NCBI RefSeq assembly: GCF_018687195.1
Contig: NZ_CP061321.1
Location: 682,001-746,000 of the forward strand
DNA from: Polynucleobacter sp. MWH-UH2A
Lineage (GTDB): Bacteria > Pseudomonadota > Gammaproteobacteria > Burkholderiales > Burkholderiaceae
DNA length: 64,000 bases
Direction of reading: 5' to 3'
The notes beneath the pieces were generated by a model, which made no database searches, was not told the DNA's origin, and saw only the letters and a list, made by a program, of their open reading frames with translations. Position numbers and translations under genes: made by a program. Below are positions 29,120 to 38,596 of the stretch, one piece after another (position 1 is the stretch's first letter; each line of letters starts with the position of its first letter).

Positions 29120-29971
29120 ATGTCCGTAGAGGCTGCAAAACCCACCATTCAAATGTCCAGCGCTTCAGTGCCCTTGGTGCACGAGGTCGAGGTTTTGGAT
29201 GAGGCAGGGCGTCGCAAGTTAACTCATATTCCTGGGGAACGTCCACTGACGATTTATCTGGACAAGCGTGAGGTGGTGACCTTGATGACCTTGGGAGGTG
29301 CTCCCGAAGCTTTGGTCTTGGGCTACCTGCGCAATCAACGCTTGGTGGAATCGCCGGATGATATTGAAAGTATTCAGGTGGACTGGGAAACCGATTCGGC
29401 GGCGGTGAAGACTCGGCGCAGTACGGTGGATATCGACGCCTTAACGAGCAAGCGCGTTGTCACTACCGGTTGTGGTCAGGGCACGATGTTTGGTGGCCTC
29501 ATGGAGGAGATGGCAGAGATTCGCTTGCCAGACGGCCCCAAGCTCACCCAAGAGGCCATCATTGCCCTAGTTGAGAACATTCGGGTTCATGACACGATTT
29601 ACAAAAAGTCCGGATCAGTTCATGCCTGCGCCGTATTTGAGCGCGAGGGTGAGCATGGTGTGCGTCTATTGCACCTGATTGAAGATGTAGGGCGTCACAA
29701 TGCGGTGGACTCGATTTCAGGCTTGATGTGGCTGGCGAATAAACCTGGCAGAGATTTGGTCTTCTTTACCACAGGGCGCCTTACCTCGGAGATGGTGATC
29801 AAGGGCGCCCAGATGGGCATCCCATTCTTGCTAACCCGCTCAGGGGTCACTCTGATGGGCTTAGAGCTGGCGCGTAAGACAAACCTCAGCATCCTGTCCC
29901 GTTGTTCGGGCAAACACTTTGAGATCTACAACGCCCCAGAGCGGGTGGTTTTTAGTCCAAAAACCCCATAA
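29120..29971 (+). CDS. fdhD: Formate dehydrogenase accessory sulfurtransferase FdhD
   Basis: Passes sulfur from IscS to the molybdenum/tungsten bis-MGD cofactor, needed for active formate dehydrogenase. The 283 residues contain [11 protein letters not shown] with the functional Cys near residue 118, then [17 protein letters not shown] near 157, [12 protein letters not shown] near 189 and [13 protein letters not shown] near 215. Only one Cys is present where E. coli FdhD has a C-x-x-C. A formate dehydrogenase must exist elsewhere in the genome. This fits an organism that makes formate from oxalate. Confidence 0.96.
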   Translation: MSVEAAKPTIQMSSASVPLVHEVEVLDEAGRRKLTHIPGERPLTIYLDKREVVTLMTLGGAPEALVLGYLRNQRLVESPDDIESIQVDWETDSAAVKTRRSTVDIDALTSKRVVTTGCGQGTMFGGLMEEMAEIRLPDGPKLTQEAIIALVENIRVHDTIYKKSGSVHACAVFEREGEHGVRLLHLIEDVGRHNAVDSISGLMWLANKPGRDLVFFTTGRLTSEMVIKGAQMGIPFLLTRSGVTLMGLELARKTNLSILSRCSGKHFEIYNAPERVVFSPKTP

Positions 29972-30011
29972 TTTCATGGGCAGTAGGGGTCGAAGGTTTT
30001 ACAATTCGCCC

Positions 30012-30578
30012 ATGACTATTAAATCTGACCACTGGATCCGCCGCATGGGCGAGCAAGGCATGATCAGCCCATTTGAACCTGGGCAAATTCGCCAAGACGC
30101 CTCAGGCAACAAAATCGTAAGTTATGGCACATCAAGTTATGGCTATGACATTCGTTGCGCAGACGAATTTAAGATCTTTACCAATATCAACAGCACAATT
30201 GTTGACCCTAAAAACTTTGATGAGCAATCCTTTGTGGATTTCAAGGGTGATGTTTGCATCATTCCTCCAAACTCATTTGCCTTAGCAAGAACCGTTGAGT
30301 ATTTCAAGATTCCTCGTAGCGTCTTAACTGTATGCGTTGGTAAAAGCACATATGCACGCTGCGGCATTATTGTGAACGTAACCCCATTCGAACCAGAGTG
30401 GGAAGGTTATGTCACCTTAGAGTTTTCTAACACCACACCATTGCCCGCCAAAATTTATGCGGGTGAGGGTTGCGCGCAAGTACTCTTCTTCGAGAGTGAC
30501 GAAGTTTGTGGCACATCCTATAAAGATCGTGGTGGTAAATATCAAGGTCAGCGGGGCGTAACCCTGCCTAAGACCTAA
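30012..30578 (+). CDS. dcd: dCTP deaminase
   Basis: Deaminates dCTP to dUTP, feeding dTMP synthesis. I start at the ATG at 30012 giving [18 protein letters not shown], the standard family N-terminus and 188 residues (E. coli has 193). An open stretch back to 29919 lies inside fdhD and is not used. Family blocks: [17 protein letters not shown] near residue 37, [25 protein letters not shown] near 109 with the catalytic Glu, and the C-terminal [15 protein letters not shown]. Confidence 0.96.
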   Translation: MTIKSDHWIRRMGEQGMISPFEPGQIRQDASGNKIVSYGTSSYGYDIRCADEFKIFTNINSTIVDPKNFDEQSFVDFKGDVCIIPPNSFALARTVEYFKIPRSVLTVCVGKSTYARCGIIVNVTPFEPEWEGYVTLEFSNTTPLPAKIYAGEGCAQVLFFESDEVCGTSYKDRGGKYQGQRGVTLPKT

Positions 30579-30591
30579 TTCATTCACGGTA

Positions 30592-31506
30592 GTGGAAAAA
30601 TTTCACCTGGGTCGCCGCCCCGAGCGGATCAACCTCGATGAATACCGCGCCACGCTGACGCGTTCGGCCGTAGCGCGTCCAGAAAACAATTTCTATCATT
30701 GGTTGTTAGGCACAAGCTGGAGCAAGTTTTTGCTCTTAGTGATTTGTGTCTACTTGGGTACCAATTTCTTATTTGCATTGGCCTACTTAGCCTGTGGACC
30801 AGGCGCGATCACCAATACAACCCCAGGCTCATTGATTGATGTATTTTTCTTTAGCGTACAAACTATGGCAACCATTGGTTATGGTCAGATGACGCCAGTA
30901 GGGCATTGGCCAAACTCAATCGTGACATTCGAGGCATTCTTTGGAATTGTGTACTCAGCTTTAACAACGGGTTTAGCGTTCGCTCGATTTACACGACCAA
31001 CGGCTGGTGTGCGATTCACGAAAGTAGCGGTAGTGGGTAATCATGATGGCATCAAAACCTTAAAGTTTCGCGTTGCCAATGATCGTAGCTCGCATATTGT
31101 GGAGGCTCAACTTCGCCTATGGTTAATTGCTGAGAGCATGACAGCAGAGGGCGAGCGCTATCGGAGATCAGTTGAGTTGCCACTCCATCGTTCAGAGAGT
31201 CCAGTCTTCTCTTTGACGTGGACTGCAATGCATAGCCTGGATGAATCTAGTGCCTTAAATGAGTTCTTAGGTAATAGCGCGCTCAATGGCCATTGGCACC
31301 TCTTAATTACCTTTACGGGCTATCACGAGAGCCTCGCCAACCAAGTTTATGCCCGACATGTTTACTTGCCTCGGGATGTGCAGCAAAATGCGTCATTTAT
31401 CGATATAGTCACGGTTTTGCCAGATGGTGGGCGGGTCATTGATCTAGCCAATTTTGAGAAGTGGGTTCCGAACACATCGGACAAAACAGCAGGGGAGTAT
31501 TTATGA
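30592..31506 (+). CDS. Inward-rectifier (KirBac-type) potassium channel
   Basis: A 304-residue channel subunit. It has a short cytoplasmic N-terminus with slide helix (FYHWLLGTSWSKFLL near residues 35-49), outer helix LLVICVYLGTNFLFALAYL, pore helix and filter TMATIGYGQM near 99-108, inner helix near 120-145, and a C-terminal Kir immunoglobulin-like domain (VRFTKVAVVGNHDGIKTLKFRVAND onward). The start is GTG at 30592. The stop overlaps the start of the downstream decarboxylase (ATGA), so the two are translated together. Members of this family are often pH- and lipid-gated. Confidence 0.92.
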   Translation: MEKFHLGRRPERINLDEYRATLTRSAVARPENNFYHWLLGTSWSKFLLLVICVYLGTNFLFALAYLACGPGAITNTTPGSLIDVFFFSVQTMATIGYGQMTPVGHWPNSIVTFEAFFGIVYSALTTGLAFARFTRPTAGVRFTKVAVVGNHDGIKTLKFRVANDRSSHIVEAQLRLWLIAESMTAEGERYRRSVELPLHRSESPVFSLTWTAMHSLDESSALNEFLGNSALNGHWHLLITFTGYHESLANQVYARHVYLPRDVQQNASFIDIVTVLPDGGRVIDLANFEKWVPNTSDKTAGEYL

Positions 31507-33770
31507 AATTTCGTTTCCCAATCATCATTATTGATGAAGACTTTCGCTCAGAGAATATTTCGGGTTCGGGTATTCGCGACCTCGCCGAGGCGATTGAGAA
31601 CGAAGGTATGGAGGTCATTGGCTTAACTAGCTATGGCGACTTGACCTCATTTGCCCAACAAGCATCCCGTGCTTCTTCATTTATCGTATCTATTGATGAT
31701 GAAGAGTTTGTTTCAGATTCTGAGGATCATGATCTTCCTGCATTGAATAACTTGCGTGCGTTTATTACTGAGGTGCGCAAGCGCAATGAAGATATTCCCA
31801 TCTTCTTGTATGGTGAGACCCGTACCTCGCGCCACATGCCTAACGATATTTTGCGCGAATTACATGGCTTCATTCACATGAATGAAGATACTCCTGAGTT
31901 TGTTGCGCGCCACATTATTCGTGAAGCCAAAGTGTATTTGGATTCATTGGCGCCACCATTCTTCCGTGCCTTAACCAATTACGCATCTGAAGGCTCTTAC
32001 TCTTGGCATTGCCCTGGCCATTCAGGGGGCGTTGCATTTCTAAAGAGTCCTGTAGGACGCATGTTTCATCAGTTTTTTGGTGAGAATATGCTCCGCGCTG
32101 ACGTATGTAATGCGGTGGAGGAGTTGGGTCAACTCCTGGACCATACTGGACCAGTCCTCCAGAGCGAGCGCAATGCAGCCCGCATCTTTAATTCAGATCA
32201 TTTGTTCTTTGTAACCAATGGAACATCGACTTCAAACAAAATTGTTTGGCATTCCACCGTTGCCCCTGGTGACGTTGTCTTGGTTGATCGTAATTGCCAT
32301 AAGTCAGTGATTCATTCGATCACGATGATGGGCGCAATCCCGATTTTCTTAATGCCAACCCGTAATCACCTTGGCATTATTGGTCCAATTCCAAAAGAGG
32401 AATTTGAGTGGGCCAACATCAAAAAGAAAATTGATGCCAACCCGTTCATCAAGAACAAGAACGTTGTTCCACGTGTGATGACGCTGACGCAAAGCACCTA
32501 CGACGGTATCGTTTACAACGTGGAGATGATCAAAGAGATGCTGGATGGCAAGGTTGATTCTTTGCATTTTGACGAAGCTTGGTTGCCACATGCTGCATTT
32601 CATCCGTTCTATAAAGATATGCATGCGATTGGCGCTGACCGTAAGCGGACCAAGAAGAGCTTGATGTTCGCTACCCAGTCAACCCACAAGCTCTTGGCAG
32701 GTTTATCTCAGGCCTCACAAGTGTTGGTACAGGATGCTGAAGAGCACAAGCTGGATAAGGATTGTTTTAATGAGGCTTATCTGATGCATACCTCAACCAG
32801 CCCTCAGTACGCCATCATTGCGTCTTGCGACGTATCTGCAGCGATGATGGAATCTCCTGGCGGGACTACCTTGGTTGAAGAATCTATTGCTGAAGCAATG
32901 GATTTCCGTCGCGCCATGCGTGAAGTAGATGATAAGTTTGGCGCAGATTGGTGGTTTAAGGTTTGGGGCCCAGATCATTTGGCCGAAGAGGGTATTGGCG
33001 AGCGCTCTGATTGGGTGTTGGAGCCGAATGCAAGTTGGCATGACTTTGGCAAACTTGCCAAGGGCTTCAATATGCTTGATCCGATTAAGGCTACAGTAGT
33101 CACCCCCGGTCTTGATATTGAAGGTAATTTTGGCTCGATGGGTATTCCAGCAAGTATCGTGACTAAGTATCTTGCTGAGCATGGTGTGATCGTGGAGAAG
33201 TGCGGCTTATATTCTTTCTTCATTATGTTCACCATCGGCATCACCAAAGGTCGTTGGAATACTCTGGTAACGGAGTTGCAACAATTTAAAGATCACTTTG
33301 ATAAAAATGCACCGCTGTGGAAAGTCTTGCCAGAGTTCGTGGCGAAGCACCCACGTTATGAGCGCGTTGGTCTGAAAGACATTTGCCAGCAAATCCATGA
33401 GTTCTATAAGAGCCGTAATGTGGCTCGTATGACTACTGAGATGTACACATCGGATATGGAGCCAGCCATGATGCCTTCAGAGGCTTGGGCAAAAATGGCG
33501 CACAAAGAAGTCGATCGCGTTCCATTGGATCAATTGGACGGTCGCGTGACCGCCATGTTGGTTACACCTTATCCTCCTGGTATTCCACTTCTCATTCCAG
33601 GTGAGCGCTTTAACAAACGCATCGTGGATTATCTCTATTTTGCGAGGGACTTTAATGAGAAGTTCCCTGGCTTTGAGACCGATATTCATGGCTTGGTTAA
33701 AGCGGATGTGGATGGACGTAGTGAGTACTATGTCGACTGCGTGCGACAGCAGCCGGATATCACCCTATAA
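31503..33770 (+). CDS. Orn/Lys/Arg decarboxylase, large acid-resistance type
   Basis: PLP-dependent fold-type I decarboxylase, 755 residues from the ATG at 31503 (MKFRFPIIIIDEDFRSENIS). It has an N-terminal receiver-like wing domain (1-130), the PLP core with HCPGHSGGVAFLKSPVG near 178 (here WHCPGHSG), LHFDEAWLPHAAFHPFY near 356 and the PLP-binding Lys in STHKLLAGLSQ near 394, and a C-terminal domain. The size matches AdiA/CadA-type enzymes; arginine is my favoured substrate but lysine or ornithine is possible. Coupling to a potassium channel suggests a pH or osmotic stress unit. No antiporter is adjacent. Confidence 0.92.
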   Translation: MKFRFPIIIIDEDFRSENISGSGIRDLAEAIENEGMEVIGLTSYGDLTSFAQQASRASSFIVSIDDEEFVSDSEDHDLPALNNLRAFITEVRKRNEDIPIFLYGETRTSRHMPNDILRELHGFIHMNEDTPEFVARHIIREAKVYLDSLAPPFFRALTNYASEGSYSWHCPGHSGGVAFLKSPVGRMFHQFFGENMLRADVCNAVEELGQLLDHTGPVLQSERNAARIFNSDHLFFVTNGTSTSNKIVWHSTVAPGDVVLVDRNCHKSVIHSITMMGAIPIFLMPTRNHLGIIGPIPKEEFEWANIKKKIDANPFIKNKNVVPRVMTLTQSTYDGIVYNVEMIKEMLDGKVDSLHFDEAWLPHAAFHPFYKDMHAIGADRKRTKKSLMFATQSTHKLLAGLSQASQVLVQDAEEHKLDKDCFNEAYLMHTSTSPQYAIIASCDVSAAMMESPGGTTLVEESIAEAMDFRRAMREVDDKFGADWWFKVWGPDHLAEEGIGERSDWVLEPNASWHDFGKLAKGFNMLDPIKATVVTPGLDIEGNFGSMGIPASIVTKYLAEHGVIVEKCGLYSFFIMFTIGITKGRWNTLVTELQQFKDHFDKNAPLWKVLPEFVAKHPRYERVGLKDICQQIHEFYKSRNVARMTTEMYTSDMEPAMMPSEAWAKMAHKEVDRVPLDQLDGRVTAMLVTPYPPGIPLLIPGERFNKRIVDYLYFARDFNEKFPGFETDIHGLVKADVDGRSEYYVDCVRQQPDITL

Positions 33771-33792
33771 AAGGAATTCTGACTCTTGATAT

Positions 33793-33818
33793 AAAAACCC
33801 CGCAGATGCGGGGTTTTT
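33793..33818 (+). terminator. Rho-independent terminator after the decarboxylase
   Basis: AAAAACCCCGCA (33793-33804) pairs with TGCGGGGTTTTT (33807-33818): a 12-bp stem with a very tight loop and a T-run, 23 bases after the decarboxylase stop. Its symmetry would allow it to work in both directions. Confidence 0.93.
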
Positions 33819-33880
33819 GTTTGCAAATCTAAATGAAGCTATGTATCTTTGCTGATTTCTATTTACAAGGAAATTATGCG

Positions 33881-34087
33881 GTGAAGAAGACAAGAACAAA
33901 AAATATTCCACCTATCGCCTCAGCATTTCCTGATAGTTCGCCAGGCGAAACTAATGACACTTTATATCTTTTGCAATCGCCGACCAATGCAATACACCTT
34001 AGTGCATCGATGCTGGAATATTCTCGGGGTAAAAAACAACGATCTAAGGCTGGAATTATTTACCAGGCCTATCTAATTGAAAAGTAA
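33881..34087 (+). pseudogene. Antitoxin-like (Phd/YefM C-terminal) fragment
   Basis: A 68-codon frame from a GTG at 33881 with AAGG ten bases upstream. The second half, NDTLYLLQSPTNAIHLSASM then LEYSRGKKQR, resembles the C-terminal toxin-binding part of YefM/Phd antitoxins (ETLYLL-S-P-N--L--SI----GK). The N-terminal DNA-binding half is missing and no toxin gene follows; instead the frame runs 32 bases into the end of the opposing TRAP gene. It is AT-rich compared with its neighbours. Most likely a decayed remnant; a spurious frame is the main alternative. Confidence 0.35.
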
Positions 34088-35585
34088 CTGGAGCATCTTC
34101 ATCCACTTTATTGGATTGCTCTGGTTTATTTTCGTCGGATTCTGTGAAATTAAATTCCTGACTTTGCACTACCGCTGCAGGTTTATCTAGGAAAGTGGTC
34201 ACCATTGCTGGAAAAGCCATAACCAGTACCACCATGACAAGTTGTAAGGCTACCCAAGGTAATGCGCCCCAATAGATATCGCTACTCTTTACCTCTTTGG
34301 GGGCAACACCCCTGAGATAAAACAAGGCAAAACCAAAAGGTGGGTGCATAAATGAGGTTTGCATGTTGACGCACAACATCACCCCAAACCAAACAAGAGC
34401 TGCGCTTGCTGCTGACTGGGGATTGCCATTCATAGACTCGAGCAATACGGGTGAGAGCAATTTAACGGCCACCGGTGCCAGCATGGGCACCACAATAAAT
34501 GCAATCTCAAAGAAGTCCAAGAAGAACGCCAAGAAGAAGACAAAGAGGTTAACGACAATCAAGAAGCCAACCCAGCCACCAGGTAAATTCGAGAACAGTT
34601 CCTCCACCCAGCGACCACCATCAACACCTTGGAAGACAACCGAGAAGCAAGTTGAGCCAATCAAAATAAACACGACCATGGCAGTGATGCGCATGGTGTT
34701 TTGATAGGACTCTTTAATAAGCCCTGAGAGATTGGGAATGCTTGCGCGACGTAGCCAAGCGAGCAAAAGGGCACCCATCGCACCCATCGCACCAGATTCG
34801 GTTGGGGTGGCAATACCAGTCATGATGGTACCGAGTACCAAGAAGATGAGGACTGCGGATGGGATGATGCCCATCAAACATTTTTTCCATAAAGCCCAGC
34901 CTTTAAGGGTGAGATCGCTTTCCGGAACAGGTGGCAAATAATCTGGACGAATGCGTGAGAGGAAGAAGGTGTAAAGCGCAAACAAAGCAATTTGCAAAAG
35001 GGACGGGCCCCATGCACCAAGATACATGCTGCCAACATCTGCGCTGCCGCTTTGGGTTTTTAGCTGGTCCGCTAGAACGATGAGCACTAATGATGGAGGT
35101 ACTAACTGTGTAATGGTTCCTGAAGCTGCTAGAACGCCTGTAGCGTAGCGCATGTTATAGCCATAGCGCATCATTACTGGAAGCGAGATCATCGCCATAG
35201 CAATCACTTGGGCGGCTACCGTACCTGTAATGGCGCCAAGAATAAAGCCAACAATAATGACGGAGTAACCAAGGCCGCCTCGCACTCGGCCAAAGAGCTG
35301 ACCCATTGAGTCCAGCATCTCTTCTGCGAGACCACAACGCTCCAGAATCGCTCCCATAAAGGTAAAGAAGGGAATGGCGAGCAGCAAATCATTCGCTAGA
35401 ACGCTGCCAAAGATTCGTTGTGGAATGGCTTGTAAAAAAGCAACCCCAAAAAATCCTTCGCTCATCGCAATAATGGAGAAGAATAATCCTGCAGCCATTA
35501 ATGAAAATGCAACCGGAAAGCCGATCAGCATAAAGATGATCAATCCGCCGAACATGAGAGGGGGCATCCACTCCAATGGAATCAT
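34056..35585 (-). CDS. dctM: TRAP transporter large permease subunit (DctM)
   Basis: Twelve-helix membrane subunit of a tripartite ATP-independent periplasmic transporter, driving sodium-coupled uptake of an organic acid or similar anion. The 509 residues include typical blocks PLMFGGLIIFMLIGFPVAFSL at the N-terminus, AIPFFTFMGAILERCGLAEEML near 69, and MQTSFMHPPFGFALFYLRGVAPKEV near 400, plus an extended hydrophilic C-terminus of about 45 residues. It overlaps dctQ by four bases. No DctP binding protein is encoded beside it. The size and MPPFGF-like C-terminal block resemble DctM proteins of the dicarboxylate/keto-acid type. Confidence 0.93.
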   Translation of the reverse strand: MIPLEWMPPLMFGGLIIFMLIGFPVAFSLMAAGLFFSIIAMSEGFFGVAFLQAIPQRIFGSVLANDLLLAIPFFTFMGAILERCGLAEEMLDSMGQLFGRVRGGLGYSVIIVGFILGAITGTVAAQVIAMAMISLPVMMRYGYNMRYATGVLAASGTITQLVPPSLVLIVLADQLKTQSGSADVGSMYLGAWGPSLLQIALFALYTFFLSRIRPDYLPPVPESDLTLKGWALWKKCLMGIIPSAVLIFLVLGTIMTGIATPTESGAMGAMGALLLAWLRRASIPNLSGLIKESYQNTMRITAMVVFILIGSTCFSVVFQGVDGGRWVEELFSNLPGGWVGFLIVVNLFVFFLAFFLDFFEIAFIVVPMLAPVAVKLLSPVLLESMNGNPQSAASAALVWFGVMLCVNMQTSFMHPPFGFALFYLRGVAPKEVKSSDIYWGALPWVALQLVMVVLVMAFPAMVTTFLDKPAAVVQSQEFNFTESDENKPEQSNKVDEDAPVTFQLDRPGK

Positions 35586-36133
35586 TGCATGGGCTTTTCG
35601 TAATGAAGATCTTCAGCGGACAAGGTGTATTCACCTTTGAGTGCGCCAATGCGTTTGATGATTTCAGATAAGCCTTGCAGGCTCAGCATGAAGAAACCAA
35701 ATGGCACGATGAACTTAATGGGATAGCGAGCCAGACCCCCAGAATTTAAAGAGCCTTCAGAGATGAGCCAAGAGGGGTAAAACAGGCTGGTCCACGAGAG
35801 CCAGGTAAAGAGTAGGCAAGCGGGCATCAAGAAGCAAATAAAACCAAATAAGTCTAGCCAAATACGACCACGATCGGAGAGTTGCGAGTAGATGAGATCA
35901 ACTCGTACGTGCTCATTTCGTTTGAGTGTGTAAGAGGCGCCGAGCATGACAGCTGCGCTAAATAAATACCACTGCAATTCCAGCGGCCAGTTATTGCTGA
36001 TATCTAAACCATAGCGTAGTAATGCGTTCGCAGCGGAAACGACGCAAGAGAGCAAAATCATGATGCTGGCTGCACCGCCAAGCAATTGATTGATACGATC
36101 AATTGCTTGGGAGATTTTGTTCCAAAACCCCAT
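35582..36133 (-). CDS. dctQ: TRAP transporter small permease subunit (DctQ)
   Basis: Four-helix membrane subunit that pairs with DctM, 183 residues. The helices lie near residues 18-38, 52-70, 92-114 and 143-163, with the conserved segment LEWQW-like WPLELQWYLFSAAVMLGASYTLKRNEHVRVDLIY. It overlaps dctM (ATGA) and starts five bases upstream of the argH end. A 13-bp perfect inverted repeat covers codons about 8-19 (36078-36110). Confidence 0.9.
   Translation of the reverse strand: MGFWNKISQAIDRINQLLGGAASIMILLSCVVSAANALLRYGLDISNNWPLELQWYLFSAAVMLGASYTLKRNEHVRVDLIYSQLSDRGRIWLDLFGFICFLMPACLLFTWLSWTSLFYPSWLISEGSLNSGGLARYPIKFIVPFGFFMLSLQGLSEIIKRIGALKGEYTLSAEDLHYEKPMQ
36078..36110. repeat. 13-bp perfect inverted repeat in the 5' end of dctQ
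   Basis: CCAAGCAATTGAT (36078-36090) and ATCAATTGCTTGG (36098-36110), spacer 7 bases. In the dctQ mRNA this forms a stable hairpin about 25 bases after the start codon. The codons still read QAIDRINQLLGG, so the coding sequence is intact. Confidence 0.85.
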
Positions 36134-36138
36134 GCTGA

Positions 36139-37557
36139 TTAGAGGTCTGCGCGACCCCGCTTGATAGCGGCGAGTACTTGGGCTGGGGCTGTGCCACCAG
36201 CATGCTGGCGGGATTGCACAGAACCTTCTACCGTGAGTAATTTAAATACGTCATCACCGATAAGTTCAGGGCGACTATCTAAGCCACATGCAAAGCGTAA
36301 CTCTGACAGACTTAAGTCGGTCAACATGCAGTTTCTGCCAACGCAGGCTTTAACTGCATGGGCTACCGCCTCATGCGCATCTCGGAAGGCCAAGCCTTTT
36401 TTAACCAGGTAGTCAGCTAGGTCGGTGGCGGTTGCAAAGCCTTCTTCAGCAGCCGCTTTCATGACATCTGCTTTTACTTCAATATGCGGCACCATATCGG
36501 CGAAGATACGCAGGGTATCTTGCACAGTATCGACTGCATCAAATAAAGGTTCTTTATCCTCTTGGTTATCTTTGTTGTAAGCCAGAGGTTGACCCTTCAT
36601 CAGGGTTAGCAAAGAAATTAAATCACCATAGACGCGCCCAGTCTTGCCGCGCGCCAATTCTGGAACATCAGGATTCTTCTTCTGGGGCATGATGGAGCTG
36701 CCAGTGCAGAAGCGATCTGGTAAATCAATAAAGCCAAAGCGAGGGCTTAACCAGAGGATTAGCTCTTCAGAAAGACGTGAAACGTGCATCATCAAAATAG
36801 AGGCGAAGGCGCAGAATTCAATCGCAAAATCACGATCTGACACAGCATCTAAAGAATTGTTGCAGATGCCATCAAAGCCTAGTGTCTTAGCCACTTGCTC
36901 GCGATCGATGGGGTAGGTGGTGCCTGCCAGTGCAGCTGCACCCAAAGGCAAGCGGTTAAAGCGTGCGCGCAGATCAGCAAGACGACTTGCGTCGCGGCTG
37001 AACATTTCAAAGTAGGCCATCAAGTGATGACCAAAGGTAATAGGTTGCGCAACTTGTAAGTGCGTGTGACCAGGCATGATCGTAGCAGCATGCTTTTCTG
37101 CTAAATCCAATAAAGCGGTACGTAGTACTTTTAAGCTCGTCGCAATTTCATCTACGCTGCCTCTTAACCACAAACGTAAATCGGTGGCGACTTGATCGTT
37201 ACGTGAACGACCGGTATGCAAGCGTTTGCCTGCATCGCCCACTAGTTCTGTGAGGCGTGCTTCGATATTGAGATGGACATCCTCCAGAGCGAGCTGCCAG
37301 TTAAATTTGCCTGCTTCAATTTCACTCTTGATTTGAGCCATGCCACGCTCAATATCAGCCAGATCTTGGGCGCTGATAATCTTTTGAGTAGCCAACATCT
37401 GGGCGTGAGCCAAAGATCCAGCAATATCGACTAGCGCAAAACGTTGATCAAAACCAATAGAGGCTGTATAACGCTGAACGAGTTCGTCAACCGGTTCGGT
37501 AAAACGGGCCGACCAGGCTTGGGCTTTATTGGCAAGGGAATTTTTGGATGAGCTCAT
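36139..37557 (-). CDS. argH: Argininosuccinate lyase
   Basis: Last step of arginine synthesis: argininosuccinate to arginine and fumarate. The family signature [12 protein letters not shown] lies near residue 285 and the tetramer active-site block [13 protein letters not shown] near 113-125; TGHTHLQ-type sequence [12 protein letters not shown] is near 160. I start at the ATG at 37555-37557 (MSSSKNS), 472 residues; a GTG two codons upstream is also open. Transcribed divergently from hemC. Arginine made here is a substrate for the cyanophycin synthetases and possibly the decarboxylase in this window. Confidence 0.96.
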   Translation of the reverse strand: MSSSKNSLANKAQAWSARFTEPVDELVQRYTASIGFDQRFALVDIAGSLAHAQMLATQKIISAQDLADIERGMAQIKSEIEAGKFNWQLALEDVHLNIEARLTELVGDAGKRLHTGRSRNDQVATDLRLWLRGSVDEIATSLKVLRTALLDLAEKHAATIMPGHTHLQVAQPITFGHHLMAYFEMFSRDASRLADLRARFNRLPLGAAALAGTTYPIDREQVAKTLGFDGICNNSLDAVSDRDFAIEFCAFASILMMHVSRLSEELILWLSPRFGFIDLPDRFCTGSSIMPQKKNPDVPELARGKTGRVYGDLISLLTLMKGQPLAYNKDNQEDKEPLFDAVDTVQDTLRIFADMVPHIEVKADVMKAAAEEGFATATDLADYLVKKGLAFRDAHEAVAHAVKACVGRNCMLTDLSLSELRFACGLDSRPELIGDDVFKLLTVEGSVQSRQHAGGTAPAQVLAAIKRGRADL

Positions 37558-37600
37558 AAACACAGTATATTGGTGTAGGTCTTTGATTATTTTAAATGTT

Positions 37601-38578
37601 ATGTCTGATTCCCTGAATTCTTCGCCCCTAGTAGCCGCTCAGTTAGCCCCTGAGCGCCTAGTCATTGCTTCCCGTGAGAGCCGATTGGCCATGTGGCAGG
37701 CTGAACACGTGCGCGATTGCCTAAAAAAGCTCTATCCAGCATGCGATGTTCAGATTTTGGGAATGACAACCCGTGGCGACCAAATTTTGGATCGAGCCCT
37801 TTCCAAGGTGGGGGGTAAAGGTCTTTTTGTAAAAGAATTAGAAACTGCGCTAGAGGATGGTCGTGCTGACCTAGCGGTTCACTCTCTTAAAGATGTCCCT
37901 ATGGTGATGCCTGAGGGATTTGAGCTTGCTTGCGTTATGGCAAGGGAGGATGCCAGGGATGCATTCGTGTCAAATGATTACGCTAGTTTAGATGCGCTTC
38001 CAAAAGGTGCAATTGTGGGCACGTCCAGTTTGCGTCGAGAATCTGTATTGCGCGCAAAATTTCCCCATCTAGAAATTGTTCCTCTGCGGGGCAACTTAGA
38101 TACGCGAATGAGTAAGTTGGATCGTGGTGAGTATCAAGCCATTATTTTGGCGGCGGCTGGTTTGAAACGATTGGGATTAGAGAGTCGTATTCGAGATTAC
38201 CTTCCGTATGATCCGTACACACCAGCAGCGGGCCAAGGCGCTTTGGGTATCGAAACGCTCAGTAAACATCCCAATATCAAGCAATGGTTGGCGCCATTAA
38301 ATGATCTTGCAACTTTATATGCCGTATCTGCTGAGCGTATGGTGTCTCGTCAGTTAGGCGGTTCCTGTGAAGTGCCTTTGGCAGCTTACGCTCAGTGGAA
38401 TGATCAACAGATGGATATTCGTTCTTTTGTTGCGAGTACCGATGGCAAGACTTTCTGCTTGGCTACTGGCAATGCAAAGGTTAATAGCGTTGCCGATGCT
38501 GAAGCACTTGGTTTAACAGTGGCTCAAGATCTAATTGCGCAGGGCGCTGCAGACTTGATCCCCAAAATTGCAAAATAG
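37601..38578 (+). CDS. hemC: Hydroxymethylbilane synthase (porphobilinogen deaminase)
   Basis: Polymerises four porphobilinogens to hydroxymethylbilane. I start at the ATG at 37601, giving 326 residues; the open frame back to 37529 overlaps argH and is not used. Family elements: [19 protein letters not shown] near residue 20, [11 protein letters not shown] near 76, HSLKDVPM near 96 and the dipyrromethane-cofactor Cys in [12 protein letters not shown] near 256. hemD follows after 18 bases. Confidence 0.97.
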   Translation: MSDSLNSSPLVAAQLAPERLVIASRESRLAMWQAEHVRDCLKKLYPACDVQILGMTTRGDQILDRALSKVGGKGLFVKELETALEDGRADLAVHSLKDVPMVMPEGFELACVMAREDARDAFVSNDYASLDALPKGAIVGTSSLRRESVLRAKFPHLEIVPLRGNLDTRMSKLDRGEYQAIILAAAGLKRLGLESRIRDYLPYDPYTPAAGQGALGIETLSKHPNIKQWLAPLNDLATLYAVSAERMVSRQLGGSCEVPLAAYAQWNDQQMDIRSFVASTDGKTFCLATGNAKVNSVADAEALGLTVAQDLIAQGAADLIPKIAK

Positions 38579-38596
38579 AAACTCGAATTCATAGCC

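Noticed and set aside
37529-37600. Longer hemC start overlapping argH
   Set aside because: The extra 24 residues do not resemble HemC, and the ATG at 37601 gives the family N-terminus.
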